From NCBI RefSeq assembly GCF_001591385.1, contig NZ_BCUU01000008.1, positions 1 through 64,000 of the forward strand: a DNA stretch of 64,000 nt. The letters run 5' to 3'. The position numbers were made by a program, and so were the translations under genes. This document shows, piece after piece, positions 1-8,638 of the stretch. Below the pieces are notes generated by a model. It had not been told where the DNA came from and ran no database searches. It was given only the letters and a program-made list of their open reading frames with translations. This DNA comes from Variovorax soli NBRC 106424. Lineage in GTDB: Bacteria > Pseudomonadota > Gammaproteobacteria > Burkholderiales > Burkholderiaceae_C. Within the stretch, counting starts at the first letter, position 1. Each line of letters opens with the position of its first letter.

Positions 1-390
1 GTGCTGCTGCTGGAGGCGCCCCACCGCATCGAGGCACTGGCGCGCGCCCTGGCGGCGCTCGGCCCGCGCCCGATCACCGTGGGCCGCGAGCTGACCAAGC
101 AGTTCGAGGAGATCGACACCGTGCCATGCGACGCACTGGCCGGCTGGCTGGCCGCCAAGGACCAGCGCACGCGCGGCGAGTTCGCGCTGGTGCTGCATCC
201 GCAGCCCGCGGGCGGCGATGCGAAGGCCGATGAAGGCGAACGGGTCCTGCAACTGCTGCTGCCGGAGCTGCCCGTGAAGACCGCGGTACGCCTGGCGGCC
301 GAGATCAGCGGCGCGCCGCGCAATGCGCTGTACGAACGCGCGCTGCAGCTGCGCAAGGCTGGCGAGGACGAGCCCGGCGAAGAAGACTGA
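1..390 (+). CDS. rsmI: RsmI, 16S rRNA (cytidine-1402-2'-O)-methyltransferase, C-terminal part
   Basis: This is the end of the SAM-dependent enzyme that methylates the 2'-O of C1402 in the decoding centre of 16S rRNA. The frame is already open at base 1, so the start and the SAM-binding half lie outside the window; 129 residues remain of a family length near 280-300. The blocks EAPHRIEAL (residues 5-13), RELTK (29-33) followed by FEEID, and the later GEFALVL strand are typical of the RsmI C-terminal half. The tail is acidic. The gene runs tail to tail into the lipoprotein gene, with 9 bp between the stop codons. Confidence 0.9.
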   Translation: MLLLEAPHRIEALARALAALGPRPITVGRELTKQFEEIDTVPCDALAGWLAAKDQRTRGEFALVLHPQPAGGDAKADEGERVLQLLLPELPVKTAVRLAAEISGAPRNALYERALQLRKAGEDEPGEED

Positions 391-399
391 GCCGCGCGC

Positions 400-1395
400 T
401 CAGGAGGCAGCCGCCTGCACCGCGGCGAGCCAGAGCTGTGCCCCCTGCAGCGGCGTCGATGTCCAGGTGACGTTGTAGCTGCCGGCCGCCTCGACCTGTC
501 GGACGGCCACCGCGCATTGCACCAATGCGCCCGAAGCCAGCACCGTGTCGATGACGGTGAAGCCGTTGTCGGGCACGGCTGTCTTCTCCTCGTACACGCC
601 GGAATCGCCCCACCACCATGCCACGAGCAGCGCGGGGCCGGTGGTGCTGACACTGGCGCTGGTCAGGGGCTGGCCGGCCAGCACTTCTTTCCACTGGACG
701 TCGCGCACCAGGCCTCCGTTGGCAATCTCGACGACGCTCAATGTCACTTCATCGCCGGGGTCGGGCTTCGCCACGGCGACCCCAAGGCCATCGATGCCAC
801 GCGCCTGCACGCAGGCGTACAGCGTCGTTCCCGAAGTGGGCCACAGCGTGTAGACATGCGACGCGCCCAGCCGGGTGTAGACATTGCCTGCGCTGTCCGT
901 GGGCGGGACATCGGCCGACAGCAGGCCTCGGCCGACACAGGCCAGCACGGTGCTTGCGCTCGCGCGCGTCGACAGGCCGGCAACGGAGAGCGACGGCTGG
1001 CTTTCGCCGAAGCGGTGGAAGCTGAGTCCATGGGCACCCAGGGCCGGCGCGGCCAAAGGAGGCGCCGGTGGAGCCGGCGATGGGCCGGGGTCGGACGGCG
1101 TTCCTGGTGTGCCAGGAGCTGGGGCCGGACCGGGTGCAGGCGCAGATCCGGGTGCAGGCGCAGATCCGGGTGCAGGCTCAGGACCGGGCGCAGGCGCGGG
1201 ACCAGCCCCCGATGGGGCCGCCGCGCCGCCCGCCGAGCCCGTGCCGCCGCCGCCTCCTCCTCCTCCGCAAGCCAGCAGCACAGCCCCACCGCCGGACGCC
1301 ACGCCGAGCGCCGCCAGTGCCCAGGTGCGGCGCATCAGCCGGCGGCGCTCGTCCAGCTTGGCCTGCTGCGCGGCATGGAAGGGAGGGTGGCGCAT
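400..1395 (-). CDS. Hypothetical lipoprotein with poly-Gly and Pro/Ala/Gly repeat linker
   Basis: I do not recognise the family. The 331-residue product starts with a basic stretch containing Arg-Arg (22-23), then a hydrophobic segment ending in LLAC (Cys43), so a lipoprotein, possibly Tat-exported, is inferred. Cys43 is followed by eight glycines and a linker of PAPG-type repeats (about residues 60-115). The remaining 200 residues are rich in beta-forming and Thr/Ser/Val residues and could be an extracellular beta-sandwich. I chose ATG 1395 because GGAG lies 8 bases before it; an upstream ATG at 1452 has no such site. The linker is encoded by an 18-bp tandem repeat, so its length may vary between strains. 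Confidence 0.75.
   Translation of the reverse strand: MRHPPFHAAQQAKLDERRRLMRRTWALAALGVASGGGAVLLACGGGGGGGGTGSAGGAAAPSGAGPAPAPGPEPAPGSAPAPGSAPAPGPAPAPGTPGTPSDPGPSPAPPAPPLAAPALGAHGLSFHRFGESQPSLSVAGLSTRASASTVLACVGRGLLSADVPPTDSAGNVYTRLGASHVYTLWPTSGTTLYACVQARGIDGLGVAVAKPDPGDEVTLSVVEIANGGLVRDVQWKEVLAGQPLTSASVSTTGPALLVAWWWGDSGVYEEKTAVPDNGFTVIDTVLASGALVQCAVAVRQVEAAGSYNVTWTSTPLQGAQLWLAAVQAAAS
1128..1199 (-). repeat. 18-bp tandem repeat, four imperfect units
   Basis: Units at 1128-1145, 1146-1163, 1164-1181 and 1182-1199 share the core CGGGTGCAGGCGCAG with a few changes. They encode the PAPG-type linker of the lipoprotein. Because 18 is a multiple of three, gain or loss of a unit keeps the reading frame. 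Confidence 0.8.
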
Positions 1396-1506
1396 GATGG
1401 TCACTCCGTCGTGTTCGGGCTGCCATTTTGAATGGCCGAAGCTGCAAACCAACGTAGTACCGCTGTCGGCGGTGTTGCGATTGCGGCCGCCCCAATGGGC
1501 TCGCGC

Positions 1507-1545
1507 AAAAAAGCAAAAACCCGCTACGCTGGAAAACGTGCGGGT
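1507..1545 (-). terminator. Rho-independent terminator after tRNA-Arg
   Basis: On the minus strand, ACCCGC plus a short inner ACG stem pairs with CGT and GCGGGT (1519-1528 with 1537-1545), followed by TTTTTGCTTTTTT. It lies about 40 bp downstream of the tRNA gene and would end transcripts from tRNA-Arg and possibly the acrR-like gene. Confidence 0.75.
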
Positions 1546-1583
1546 CGTCGGTGCATGACGCGAGGGGCTTTGAGCCAGATGGA

Positions 1584-1658
1584 TGGTCCCGCCGCCAGGA
1601 ATCGAACCTGGATCTCAGCCTTCGGAGGGCCGAATTCTATCCATTGAAATACAGCGAG
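1584..1658 (-). tRNA. tRNA-Arg (anticodon CCG)
   Basis: A full 75-nt cloverleaf can be drawn by hand, with an encoded 3' CCA. The acceptor stem is CTCGCTG with CGGCGGG (two G-U pairs). The anticodon stem CGGCC/GGCTG closes the loop CTCCGAA, which puts CCG at positions 34-36, so it reads the arginine codon CGG. The T arm is CCAGG-TTCGATT-CCTGG. Oddities are a C1-G72 first pair and a weak D stem (TTTC with GAAT, giving a U-U mismatch at 10-25). The gene lies 41 bp downstream of the acrR-like gene on the same strand. Confidence 0.93.
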
Positions 1659-1699
1659 ATCTCTGACGCGGCGCTGCCACGTCAAACCGCGATTATCGC

Positions 1700-2374
1700 T
1701 TATCGGCAGGCGCCCGCTCCGGGCACCGCCTTTGCTTCATCGGCGGCGATGCTTCTGCCGCCGAAGCCCAGTCCGCAGAGATAGACATGGAAGACCCGTT
1801 TTCCCGTCGACACCAGCTCGAAGGCCGCGGGGTCGAGAAGCCAGTCCTCGATCAGGCCGCCGATGAGCGCATGCAGCCCCTGCGCCGCGGAAGCGACCGG
1901 GATGGGCAGCTTGCGGCCCTCGATGCGCGAAGCCGCCTTGAGCGCCTGCTCGAATCCGGTCAGGAAAAGCTGGCGCGACTCCAGGTGGCGGCGCCGCACC
2001 GAATCCATCTCGTCGGTGTATTCGATCTTGCGGGTGGCAATGTCGAACACGCGCCGCACCTGCGGGTTGGTGGTGATCAGGCGCAGCGCGTCGAGCAGCG
2101 AGCGCTCCACCGCGGCCAGCGGCTGCTCCTCCGCGGCGGCGATGCCGGCGCGGTTGGCTGCCTCCAGCGGCAGGGTGACCCGGTCCATCATGGCGTTGAA
2201 CAGGTCGGCCTTGTCCTTGAAATGCCAATACACCGCGCCGCGCGTGGCATTGGCCGCCTGTGCAATCTGTTGCAGGGTGGTTTGCGACACGCCCTGGGCC
2301 TGGAACAGCATTTCGGCTGCGTCCAGCAGGCGTTCGCGGGTGGCCTGTGCCTCTTCCTTGGTGCGCCGGGCCAT
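1700..2374 (-). CDS. acrR: TetR-family repressor of the adjacent RND efflux operon (AcrR type)
   Basis: A 224-residue DNA-binding repressor expected to sense hydrophobic drugs and control the divergent efflux operon. The N-terminal TetR helix-turn-helix is clear (residues about 10-60: TRERLLDAAEMLF, then TLQQIAQAANATRGAVYWHFKDKADLF). The alpha-helical C-terminal half would hold the ligand pocket, and its length matches AcrR/TtgR/MexR-type TetR proteins (210-220). It is divergent from acrA across 180 bp that hold a near-perfect AcrR-like palindrome (2423-2442). The family and neighbour strongly suggest local repression; the inducer is unknown. Confidence 0.9.
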   Translation of the reverse strand: MARRTKEEAQATRERLLDAAEMLFQAQGVSQTTLQQIAQAANATRGAVYWHFKDKADLFNAMMDRVTLPLEAANRAGIAAAEEQPLAAVERSLLDALRLITTNPQVRRVFDIATRKIEYTDEMDSVRRRHLESRQLFLTGFEQALKAASRIEGRKLPIPVASAAQGLHALIGGLIEDWLLDPAAFELVSTGKRVFHVYLCGLGFGGRSIAADEAKAVPGAGACR

Positions 2375-2422
2375 GCTCGATGTCTCTAAAAATGATTGGG
2401 TCTTGTGCCGAAGCCCTAACTA

Positions 2423-2442
2423 TACATCCATGAATGTATGTA
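2423..2442. promoter_or_regulatory. AcrR-type operator palindrome
   Basis: TACATCCAT-GA-ATGTATGTA is a 9+2+9 inverted repeat with one mismatch between arms. It closely resembles the AcrR box known upstream of acrAB in enterobacteria (TACATACATT...GAATGTATGTA). It lies between the divergent acrR and acrA genes and overlaps a possible -10 for acrR (TATAGT, minus strand, 2419-2424). Binding here could repress both directions. Confidence 0.85.
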
Positions 2443-2554
2443 AACTAGCGGACTTTCCGGCGAACAATCCGTCCCTTCACGCGCGCCCCTCTCGGCCGCG
2501 GCGGGCGTCGCGCCCGTTCCAAATCCCGTTTTCAAATCCCATCAAAGGATTCGC

Positions 2555-3820
2555 ATGCCTGTTCTGCATGAAGTCTCTCGCTCCGTTCCCTTCTCGGCAC
2601 GCGTGGCCGCCGTTGCACTGGCAGCGCTGGCCCTGACCGCCTGCGGCAAGGGCGATGCGCCGGCCGCGGCCCAGGGCGGCGGCGGCAAGATGCCGGCACC
2701 CGAAGTCGGCGTGGTGGTTGCCACGCCGGGCGACGTCGGCCTGCTGGTCGAACTGCCCGGCCGCCTGGAAGCCTCGCGCGTGTCCGAAGTGCGCGCCCGC
2801 GCCGCCGGCATCCTGCAAAAGCGCCTGTTCCGCGAAGGCAGCGACGTGAAGGCCGGCCAGCCGCTGTTCAGCATCGACGCATCGCCGTACGAGGCCACCC
2901 TGCGCAGCGCCCAGGCCAGCCTAGCCCGCGCCGAAGCCAACGTGGTGCAGACCAAGGCCCTGGCCGAGCGCTACAAGCCGCTGGTGGAAGCCAATGCGGT
3001 GAGCAAGCAGGAGTACGCCAACGCCGTGGCATCGTGGAAGCAGGCCGAGGCCGATGTGGGCGTGGCCCGCGCCTCGCTCACCACGGCACGCATCAACTTG
3101 GGCTACGCCACGGTGACGGCGCCGATTTCGGGCCGCATCGGCCGCGCGCTGGTCACCGAAGGCGCGCTGGTTGGCCAGGGCGAGGCCACCCAGCTGGCCG
3201 TGATCCAGCAGATCAACCCGATGTACGTCAACTTCACCCAGTCGGCCAGCGACGTGCTGCGGCTGCGCCGCGCGCTCGATGCGGGCCTGTTCAAGCGCGC
3301 CAGCGGCGGCGAGGCGGCCAGCGTGCGCATCGTGCTGGAAGACGGCACCGAGTACCCGCAGGAAGGCAAGCTGCTGTTCTCCGACCTGACCGTGGATGCC
3401 ACCACCGGCCAGATCACCCTGCGTGCCGAGGTGCCCAATGCCAACGGCACGCTGCTGCCGGGCCTGTACGTGCGCGTGCGCCTGGAGCAGGCGCAGGTGT
3501 CCAACGCCATCACGGTGCCGCAGCAGGCCGTCACCCGCACGCAGCAGGGCGACACGCTGATGGTGGTGGGCGAGGACGGCAAGGTCACGACCCGCAACGT
3601 GAAGATCAGTGCCGGCCAGAACAACCGCTGGGTGGTGCTCGAGGGCCTGAAGGCCGGCGAGCAGGTCATGGTCGACGGTTTCCAGAAGCTGCAGATGATG
3701 CCGCCTGGCACGCCCGTGAAGGCCGTGCCGTGGCAGGCCCCGGGCACGGCGCAAGCCGCGGCCCCGGCGGCCGGCGCCCCTGCCAAGCCGGCGGCCAGCG
3801 AGCCGGCGGCCAAGCAGTAA
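2555..3820 (+). CDS. acrA: RND efflux periplasmic adaptor (AcrA type)
   Basis: This membrane-fusion protein links the inner-membrane pump to the outer-membrane channel. It has 421 residues. The signal peptide ends in LTAC, so the mature protein should be lipidated at Cys30. The usual order follows: barrel-sandwich start around residues 60-85, an alpha-hairpin (about 100-165, with the LARAEANV and QAEADVGVAR coiled segments), the second lipoyl half (GYATVTAPISGRIGRALVTEGALV), a beta-barrel and a membrane-proximal domain, then an Ala/Pro-rich tail. AAAGGA lies just before the ATG. acrB follows after 16 bp and the operon reads away from acrR. Confidence 0.95.
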   Translation: MPVLHEVSRSVPFSARVAAVALAALALTACGKGDAPAAAQGGGGKMPAPEVGVVVATPGDVGLLVELPGRLEASRVSEVRARAAGILQKRLFREGSDVKAGQPLFSIDASPYEATLRSAQASLARAEANVVQTKALAERYKPLVEANAVSKQEYANAVASWKQAEADVGVARASLTTARINLGYATVTAPISGRIGRALVTEGALVGQGEATQLAVIQQINPMYVNFTQSASDVLRLRRALDAGLFKRASGGEAASVRIVLEDGTEYPQEGKLLFSDLTVDATTGQITLRAEVPNANGTLLPGLYVRVRLEQAQVSNAITVPQQAVTRTQQGDTLMVVGEDGKVTTRNVKISAGQNNRWVVLEGLKAGEQVMVDGFQKLQMMPPGTPVKAVPWQAPGTAQAAAPAAGAPAKPAASEPAAKQ

Positions 3821-3836
3821 GGAGCGCAGCCGCATC

Positions 3837-6800
3837 ATGGCCAAGTTCTTCATCGACCGCCCCATCTTCGCGTGGGTGATCGCGCTGTTCATCATCGTGA
3901 TGGGCGCGGTCTCCATCACGCAGCTGCCGATCTCCCAGTACCCGCCGGTGGCGCCGCCCGCCATCGTGGTCAACGTCGCCTACCCGGGCGCTTCCGCGCA
4001 GACGCTGGAGGACAGCGTGCTGTCCGTCATCGAACGCGAAATGAACGGCTCGCCGGGCCTGATCTACATGGAGTCGGTCGCGCAGGCCGACGGCACCGGC
4101 ACCATCACCATCACCTTCGAGACCGGCACCAACGCCGACCTGGCGCAGGTGGATGTGCAAAACCGCCTGTCGCGCGCCACGCCGCGCCTGCCCTCCGCGG
4201 TGACGCAGCAGGGCGTGCGGGTGGACAAGTCGCGCAACAACTTCCTGCTGTTCACCATGCTCTCGTCCGAAAGCGCGGCGGTCGACGACACCGCGCTGGG
4301 CGACTACGCGGCGCGCAACATCGTGCCCGAGCTACAGCGCATTCCCGGCATCGGCCAGGTACAGCTGTTCGGCTCCGAGCGCGCCATGCGCATCTGGATC
4401 GACCCGGCCAAGCTGCGCGGCTACAACCTCTCGGCGGCTGACGTGAACGCGGCCATCCGCGCGCAGAACGCGCAGGTGGCCTCGGGCGTGCTGGGCGACC
4501 TGCCCAACTCCCCCGGCCAGGCCATTGCCGCCACGGTGGTGGTCAACGGCCAGCTCACCAACGTGGAGCAGTTCGGCAACATCGTGCTGCGCGCCAACAC
4601 CGACGGCTCCGCCGTGCGGCTGAAGGACGTGGCCCGCATCGAGCTGGGCGCGCAGACCTATGCCACCTCGGCCCGCCTGAACGGCAAGAGCGCGGTGGGC
4701 ATGGGCGTGCAGCTGGCGCCCAGCGGCAACGCGCTGGCCGCCGCCAAGGCCATCCGCACCAAGATGGATGAGCTGTCCAAGTACTTCCCGCAGGGCGTGA
4801 AGTGGACCATTCCGTACGACAGCTCGCGCTTCGTGAACATCTCCATCACCGAAGTGGTGAAGACGCTGTTCGAGGCGGTGGCGCTGGTGTTCGTGGTGAT
4901 GTTCCTGTTCCTGCAGAACTGGCGCTACACCATCATCCCCACCATCGTGGTGCCCATTGCACTGCTGGGCACCTTCGCCACGCTGCTGGCACTGGGCTTC
5001 TCGATCAACGTGCTGACCATGTTCGGCATGGTGCTGGTGATCGGCATCGTGGTGGACGATGCCATCGTGGTGGTGGAGAACGTCGAGCGCATCATGGCCG
5101 AGGAAAAGCTGCCGCCGCTGGAAGCCACGCGCAAGGCCATGAAGCAGATCTCGGGCGCCATCATCGGCGTGACCGTGGTGCTGATCTCGGTGTTCGTGCC
5201 GCTGGCCTTCTTCGCCGGCTCCACCGGCAACATCTACCGCCAGTTCTCGGCGGTGATGGTGGCCTCCATCGCCTTCTCGGCCTTCATGGCGCTGTCGCTC
5301 ACGCCGGCGCTGTGCGCCACGCTGCTCAAGCCGGTGGACGACGACCACCACGAGAAGAAGGGCTTCTTCGGCTGGTTCAACCGCAGCTTCTCGCGCACGG
5401 CCAAGGGCTACGAAAGCATCGTGGCGCGCATCCTGCGCCGCGCGGCGCGCTACCTGATCATCTACGCGGCCATCGCGGGCGCGGTGGTGATCGTGTTCCG
5501 AAGCCTGCCCACCTCCTTCCTGCCGCAGGAAGACCAGGGCTACATCATCGTGAACGTGCAGCTGCCGCCGGGTGCGACGCAGGAGCGCACGCTGTCGGTC
5601 ATGCAGCAGGTGGAGAACTACATCCTCAAGCAGCCCGAAGTGCAGAGCATGGTGGCGGTGATGGGCTTCAGCTTCTCCGGCCAGGGGCAGAACGCGGGCC
5701 TGGCCTTCGTGACGCTGAAGGACTGGCACGAGCGCAAGGGCCCCGGCGAATCGGCCGATGCGATCGCCGGCAAGGCCTTCGGTGCGCTGTCGGGCATTCG
5801 CGACGCGTTCATCTACCCGCTGTCGCCGCCGCCCATTCCCGAACTGGGCAGCGCCAGCGGCTTCAGCTTCCGCCTGCAGGACCGCAGCGGCGCGGGCCAC
5901 GAGGCCCTGACCAACGCGCGCAACCAGCTGCTGGGCATGGCCAGCAAGAGCCCGCTGCTGGCGCTGGTGCGCCCGGACGGCCTGGAAGACGCGCCGCAGC
6001 TGCAGATCGTGATCGACCGCGACAAGGCCAACGCCCTGGGCGTGACCTTCGACGCGATCAACACCACGCTGTCGACCGCGCTCGGGTCGTCCTACATCAA
6101 CGACTTCCCGAACCAGTCGCGCCTGCAGCGGGTGGTGGTGCAGGCCGACGCGCCGGCGCGCATGCAGCCCGAAGACCTGCTCAAGCTCAATGCCGCCAAC
6201 AGCAAGGGCCAGCCGGTGCCGCTGTCCACCTTCGCCACCACCAAGTGGGTGAACGGCGCGCAGCAGACGGTGCGCTACAACGGCTACCCGTCCATGCGCA
6301 TCTCCGGCTCGGCGGCACCGGGCTACAGCTCGGGCGCGGCCATGGCCGAGATGGAGAAGCTGGCGTCCCAGCTACCGGCCGGCTTCGGCTACGAATGGAC
6401 CGGCCAGTCGCGCGAGGAACGGCTCGCCGGCTCGCAGGCCATCATCCTGTACGGCTTCTCGATCCTGGCGGTGTTCCTGTGCCTGGCGGCGCTGTACGAG
6501 AGCTGGACCATCCCGCTGTCGGTGATCCTGGTGGTGCCGCTGGGCGTGCTGGGCGTGCTGCTGGCCACCTGGCTGCGCAGCTATTCGAACGACGTGTACT
6601 TCCAGGTGGGCCTGATCACCATCATCGGCCTGTCGGCGAAGAACGCGATCCTGATCATCGAGTTCGCCAAGGATCTGCAGGCCTCGGGCAAGGGGCTGGT
6701 CGAGTCGGCCCTGGCCGCCGCCCACCTGCGGTTCCGGCCGATCATCATGACCTCGCTGGCCTTCGGCCTGGGCGTGGTGCCGCTGGTGATCGCCTCCGGC

Positions 6801-6998
6801 GCCGGCTCGGCCAGCCAGCGTGCCATCGGCACCGGCGTACTGGGCGGCATGGTGACCGGCACCGTCCTGGCGGTGTTCTTCGTGCCGGTGTTCTTCGTGG
6901 TGGTGCGCTCGATCTTCAAGGGCAGCGCGCGCCAGCACGAGGCCGACCTGCGCCATGCGCACGCGGCCGGAATCGAGGACGAGCCCCGCCATGCCTGA
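3837..6998 (+). CDS. acrB: RND efflux transporter, HAE-1 family (AcrB type)
   Basis: The proton-driven multidrug pump of the tripartite system; 1053 residues, the size of AcrB/MexB. The N-terminus MAKFFIDRPIFAWVIAL is the classic cytoplasmic start and first membrane helix. The proton relay is intact: Asp407-Asp408 in IGIVVDDAIVVVENVER, and the lysine in GLSAKNAILIIEFAKD (transmembrane helix 10). Two large periplasmic loops and 12 membrane helices are expected. The segment PQEDQGYIIVNVQLPPGAT opens the second half. acrB overlaps the start of the outer-membrane gene, so all three subunits should be made together. Substrates cannot be read from sequence. Confidence 0.96.
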   Translation: MAKFFIDRPIFAWVIALFIIVMGAVSITQLPISQYPPVAPPAIVVNVAYPGASAQTLEDSVLSVIEREMNGSPGLIYMESVAQADGTGTITITFETGTNADLAQVDVQNRLSRATPRLPSAVTQQGVRVDKSRNNFLLFTMLSSESAAVDDTALGDYAARNIVPELQRIPGIGQVQLFGSERAMRIWIDPAKLRGYNLSAADVNAAIRAQNAQVASGVLGDLPNSPGQAIAATVVVNGQLTNVEQFGNIVLRANTDGSAVRLKDVARIELGAQTYATSARLNGKSAVGMGVQLAPSGNALAAAKAIRTKMDELSKYFPQGVKWTIPYDSSRFVNISITEVVKTLFEAVALVFVVMFLFLQNWRYTIIPTIVVPIALLGTFATLLALGFSINVLTMFGMVLVIGIVVDDAIVVVENVERIMAEEKLPPLEATRKAMKQISGAIIGVTVVLISVFVPLAFFAGSTGNIYRQFSAVMVASIAFSAFMALSLTPALCATLLKPVDDDHHEKKGFFGWFNRSFSRTAKGYESIVARILRRAARYLIIYAAIAGAVVIVFRSLPTSFLPQEDQGYIIVNVQLPPGATQERTLSVMQQVENYILKQPEVQSMVAVMGFSFSGQGQNAGLAFVTLKDWHERKGPGESADAIAGKAFGALSGIRDAFIYPLSPPPIPELGSASGFSFRLQDRSGAGHEALTNARNQLLGMASKSPLLALVRPDGLEDAPQLQIVIDRDKANALGVTFDAINTTLSTALGSSYINDFPNQSRLQRVVVQADAPARMQPEDLLKLNAANSKGQPVPLSTFATTKWVNGAQQTVRYNGYPSMRISGSAAPGYSSGAAMAEMEKLASQLPAGFGYEWTGQSREERLAGSQAIILYGFSILAVFLCLAALYESWTIPLSVILVVPLGVLGVLLATWLRSYSNDVYFQVGLITIIGLSAKNAILIIEFAKDLQASGKGLVESALAAAHLRFRPIIMTSLAFGLGVVPLVIASGAGSASQRAIGTGVLGGMVTGTVLAVFFVPVFFVVVRSIFKGSARQHEADLRHAHAAGIEDEPRHA

Positions 6999-8478
6999 CC
7001 CCAACAACATGAAGATGAGGAACCCCCTCGTGCCTGCCAAGACCCTGGCCACCTCGCTGGCCGCGGCCCTGCTGCTGGCCGGCTGCTCGATGGCCCCCAC
7101 CTACGAGCGGCCTGTCGCGCCGGTGCCGCAGTACTTCCCCAACAACCCGGCGCAGATCGCGGGGCAGCCGGCCACGGCGCAGATCGCGTGGCAGGACTAC
7201 TTCACCGACCCGCGCCTGGTGGGGCTGATCAACACCGCGCTGCAGAACAACCGCGACCTGCGGGTGGCGGTGCTCAACATCGAGACCGCCCGCTCGCAGT
7301 TCCGCATCACGCGTTCGGCGCAGGTGCCCAACCTCAACCTGAATGCCGGCGGCACGCGCCAGCGCCCTTCGCTGCTGGGCAACACGGTGAGCGAGAGCGA
7401 CTACGTGAACGTGGGCATCCCGGCGTGGGAGCTGGACTTCTTCGGCCGCATCCAGAGCCTGAAGGACGCGGCGCTGTCGCAATACCTCGCCACCGAAGAA
7501 GCCCGCAAGGCCACGCAGATCAGCCTGGTGGCCGCCGTGGCCACCGGCTGGCTCGCGGTGATCGCCGACGAAGAGTCGATGCAGATCACGCGCGACACGC
7601 TGGCCACACGCGAGGAAGGCCTGCGGCTGTCCAAGCTGCGCTTCGACAACGGCGTGATCTCCGAGATCGACCTGCGCCTGGCCGAGTCGCTGGCCGAGAG
7701 CGCCCGCGCCACCTACGCGCAGCAGCAGCGCCTTCGCCTGCAGGACGAGAACGCCCTCGCCCTGCTGCTAGGCACGCCGGTGCCGCCCGAGTCGATCAAG
7801 GGCGGGCTGGGCGCGCTGGACGCCGTCGCGCCCATGGCCGACGTGCCGGCCGGCCTGCCGTCCGAACTGCTGGAGCAGCGCCCCGACATCCGGGCGGCCG
7901 AGCAGCAGCTGCTGGCGGCCAATGCCAACATCGGCGCGGCGCGGGCCAACTTCTTCCCGCGCATCACGCTCACGGCCACCTACGGCACGGCCAGCAACGA
8001 GCTGTCGGGGCTGTTCGACAGCGGCACCAAGGCCTGGTCGTTCGCGCCGTCGCTGGTGCTGCCGATCTTCGACTACGGCGCCAACAGCGCCCGCCTCGAC
8101 TCGGCCTGGGCGAACCGCGACATCGCGCTGGCGCAGTACGAGAAGTCGATCCAGAGCGCCTTCCGCGAAGTGGCCGACGCCCTGGCCGGTCGCGCCACGC
8201 TGGGCGACCAGCTCGATGCGCTGCGCAAGACCGCCCTGGCGGAAGAAGCGCGCTTCAAGCTGTCGGACCTGCGCTACCGAAACGGCGTGGCCAACGCACT
8301 GGACCTGCAGGACGCGCAGCGCTCGCTGTTCACTGCCCAGCTGGCCGCCACCCAGACCCGGCTGGCGCAGCTGCAGAACCAGGTGACCTTGTTCAAGGCG
8401 CTGGGCGGCGGCTGGGCCAGCCGCGAAACGGCTGCGGCGGCGCCAACCACCAGCCAGGCGAACCAGGCCACCCGCTGA
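6991..8478 (+). CDS. oprM: Outer-membrane efflux channel lipoprotein (OprM/NodT type)
   Basis: A TolC-family trimeric outer-membrane channel that completes the AcrAB pump. From ATG 6991 (8-bp overlap with acrB) it has 495 residues, with a signal peptide ending in LLAGC (Cys32) for lipidation. ATG 7009 or 7015 are possible alternative starts and would give the same mature protein. Two outer-membrane efflux repeats are visible: PAWELDFFGRIQSLKDAALS around 140-160, and a matching second half with PDIRAAEQQLLAANANIGAARANFFPR. NodT-family proteins of this size usually pair with HAE-1 pumps, as here. Confidence 0.93.
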   Translation: MPDPNNMKMRNPLVPAKTLATSLAAALLLAGCSMAPTYERPVAPVPQYFPNNPAQIAGQPATAQIAWQDYFTDPRLVGLINTALQNNRDLRVAVLNIETARSQFRITRSAQVPNLNLNAGGTRQRPSLLGNTVSESDYVNVGIPAWELDFFGRIQSLKDAALSQYLATEEARKATQISLVAAVATGWLAVIADEESMQITRDTLATREEGLRLSKLRFDNGVISEIDLRLAESLAESARATYAQQQRLRLQDENALALLLGTPVPPESIKGGLGALDAVAPMADVPAGLPSELLEQRPDIRAAEQQLLAANANIGAARANFFPRITLTATYGTASNELSGLFDSGTKAWSFAPSLVLPIFDYGANSARLDSAWANRDIALAQYEKSIQSAFREVADALAGRATLGDQLDALRKTALAEEARFKLSDLRYRNGVANALDLQDAQRSLFTAQLAATQTRLAQLQNQVTLFKALGGGWASRETAAAAPTTSQANQATR

Positions 8479-8571
8479 GCGGCCGGCGGCCCGCCCGCCA
8501 CGCGGTTGCGGGCCGTTGATGCGGCGCCACAAGGAGGGCCTACCCGGAGCCGGGTGTGCGGGGGGCCCTTC

Positions 8572-8577
8572 TATAAT
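8572..8577 (+). promoter_or_regulatory. Possible -10 box for the cytochrome c gene
   Basis: TATAAT occurs 62 bp before the cytochrome start in an otherwise GC-rich spacer. I see no good -35 at 16-18 bp. A small hairpin (ACCCG-GAGC-CGGGT, 8542-8555) just upstream has no T-tract, so I do not call it the efflux operon terminator. Confidence 0.45.
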
Positions 8578-8638
8578 CCCCGGTTGATTTCAGGTCCCCC
8601 TAACGAGACAGCCCCCCGATCGATAACTTGAGGACTCC

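Noticed and set aside
1128..1199. CRISPR array or phase-variation switch
   Set aside because: Units are adjacent without spacers, encode a protein linker and are multiples of three, so neither CRISPR nor on/off switching fits.
4332..5900. Long open frame on the minus strand opposite acrB (522 codons)
   Set aside because: It is His/Gly/Arg-rich without any known domain and lies antisense to a well-conserved pump gene. Such frames are a by-product of high GC in third positions.
8542..8570. Terminator after the efflux operon
   Set aside because: The ACCCG/CGGGT stem is not followed by a T-run; I cannot support it as an intrinsic terminator.
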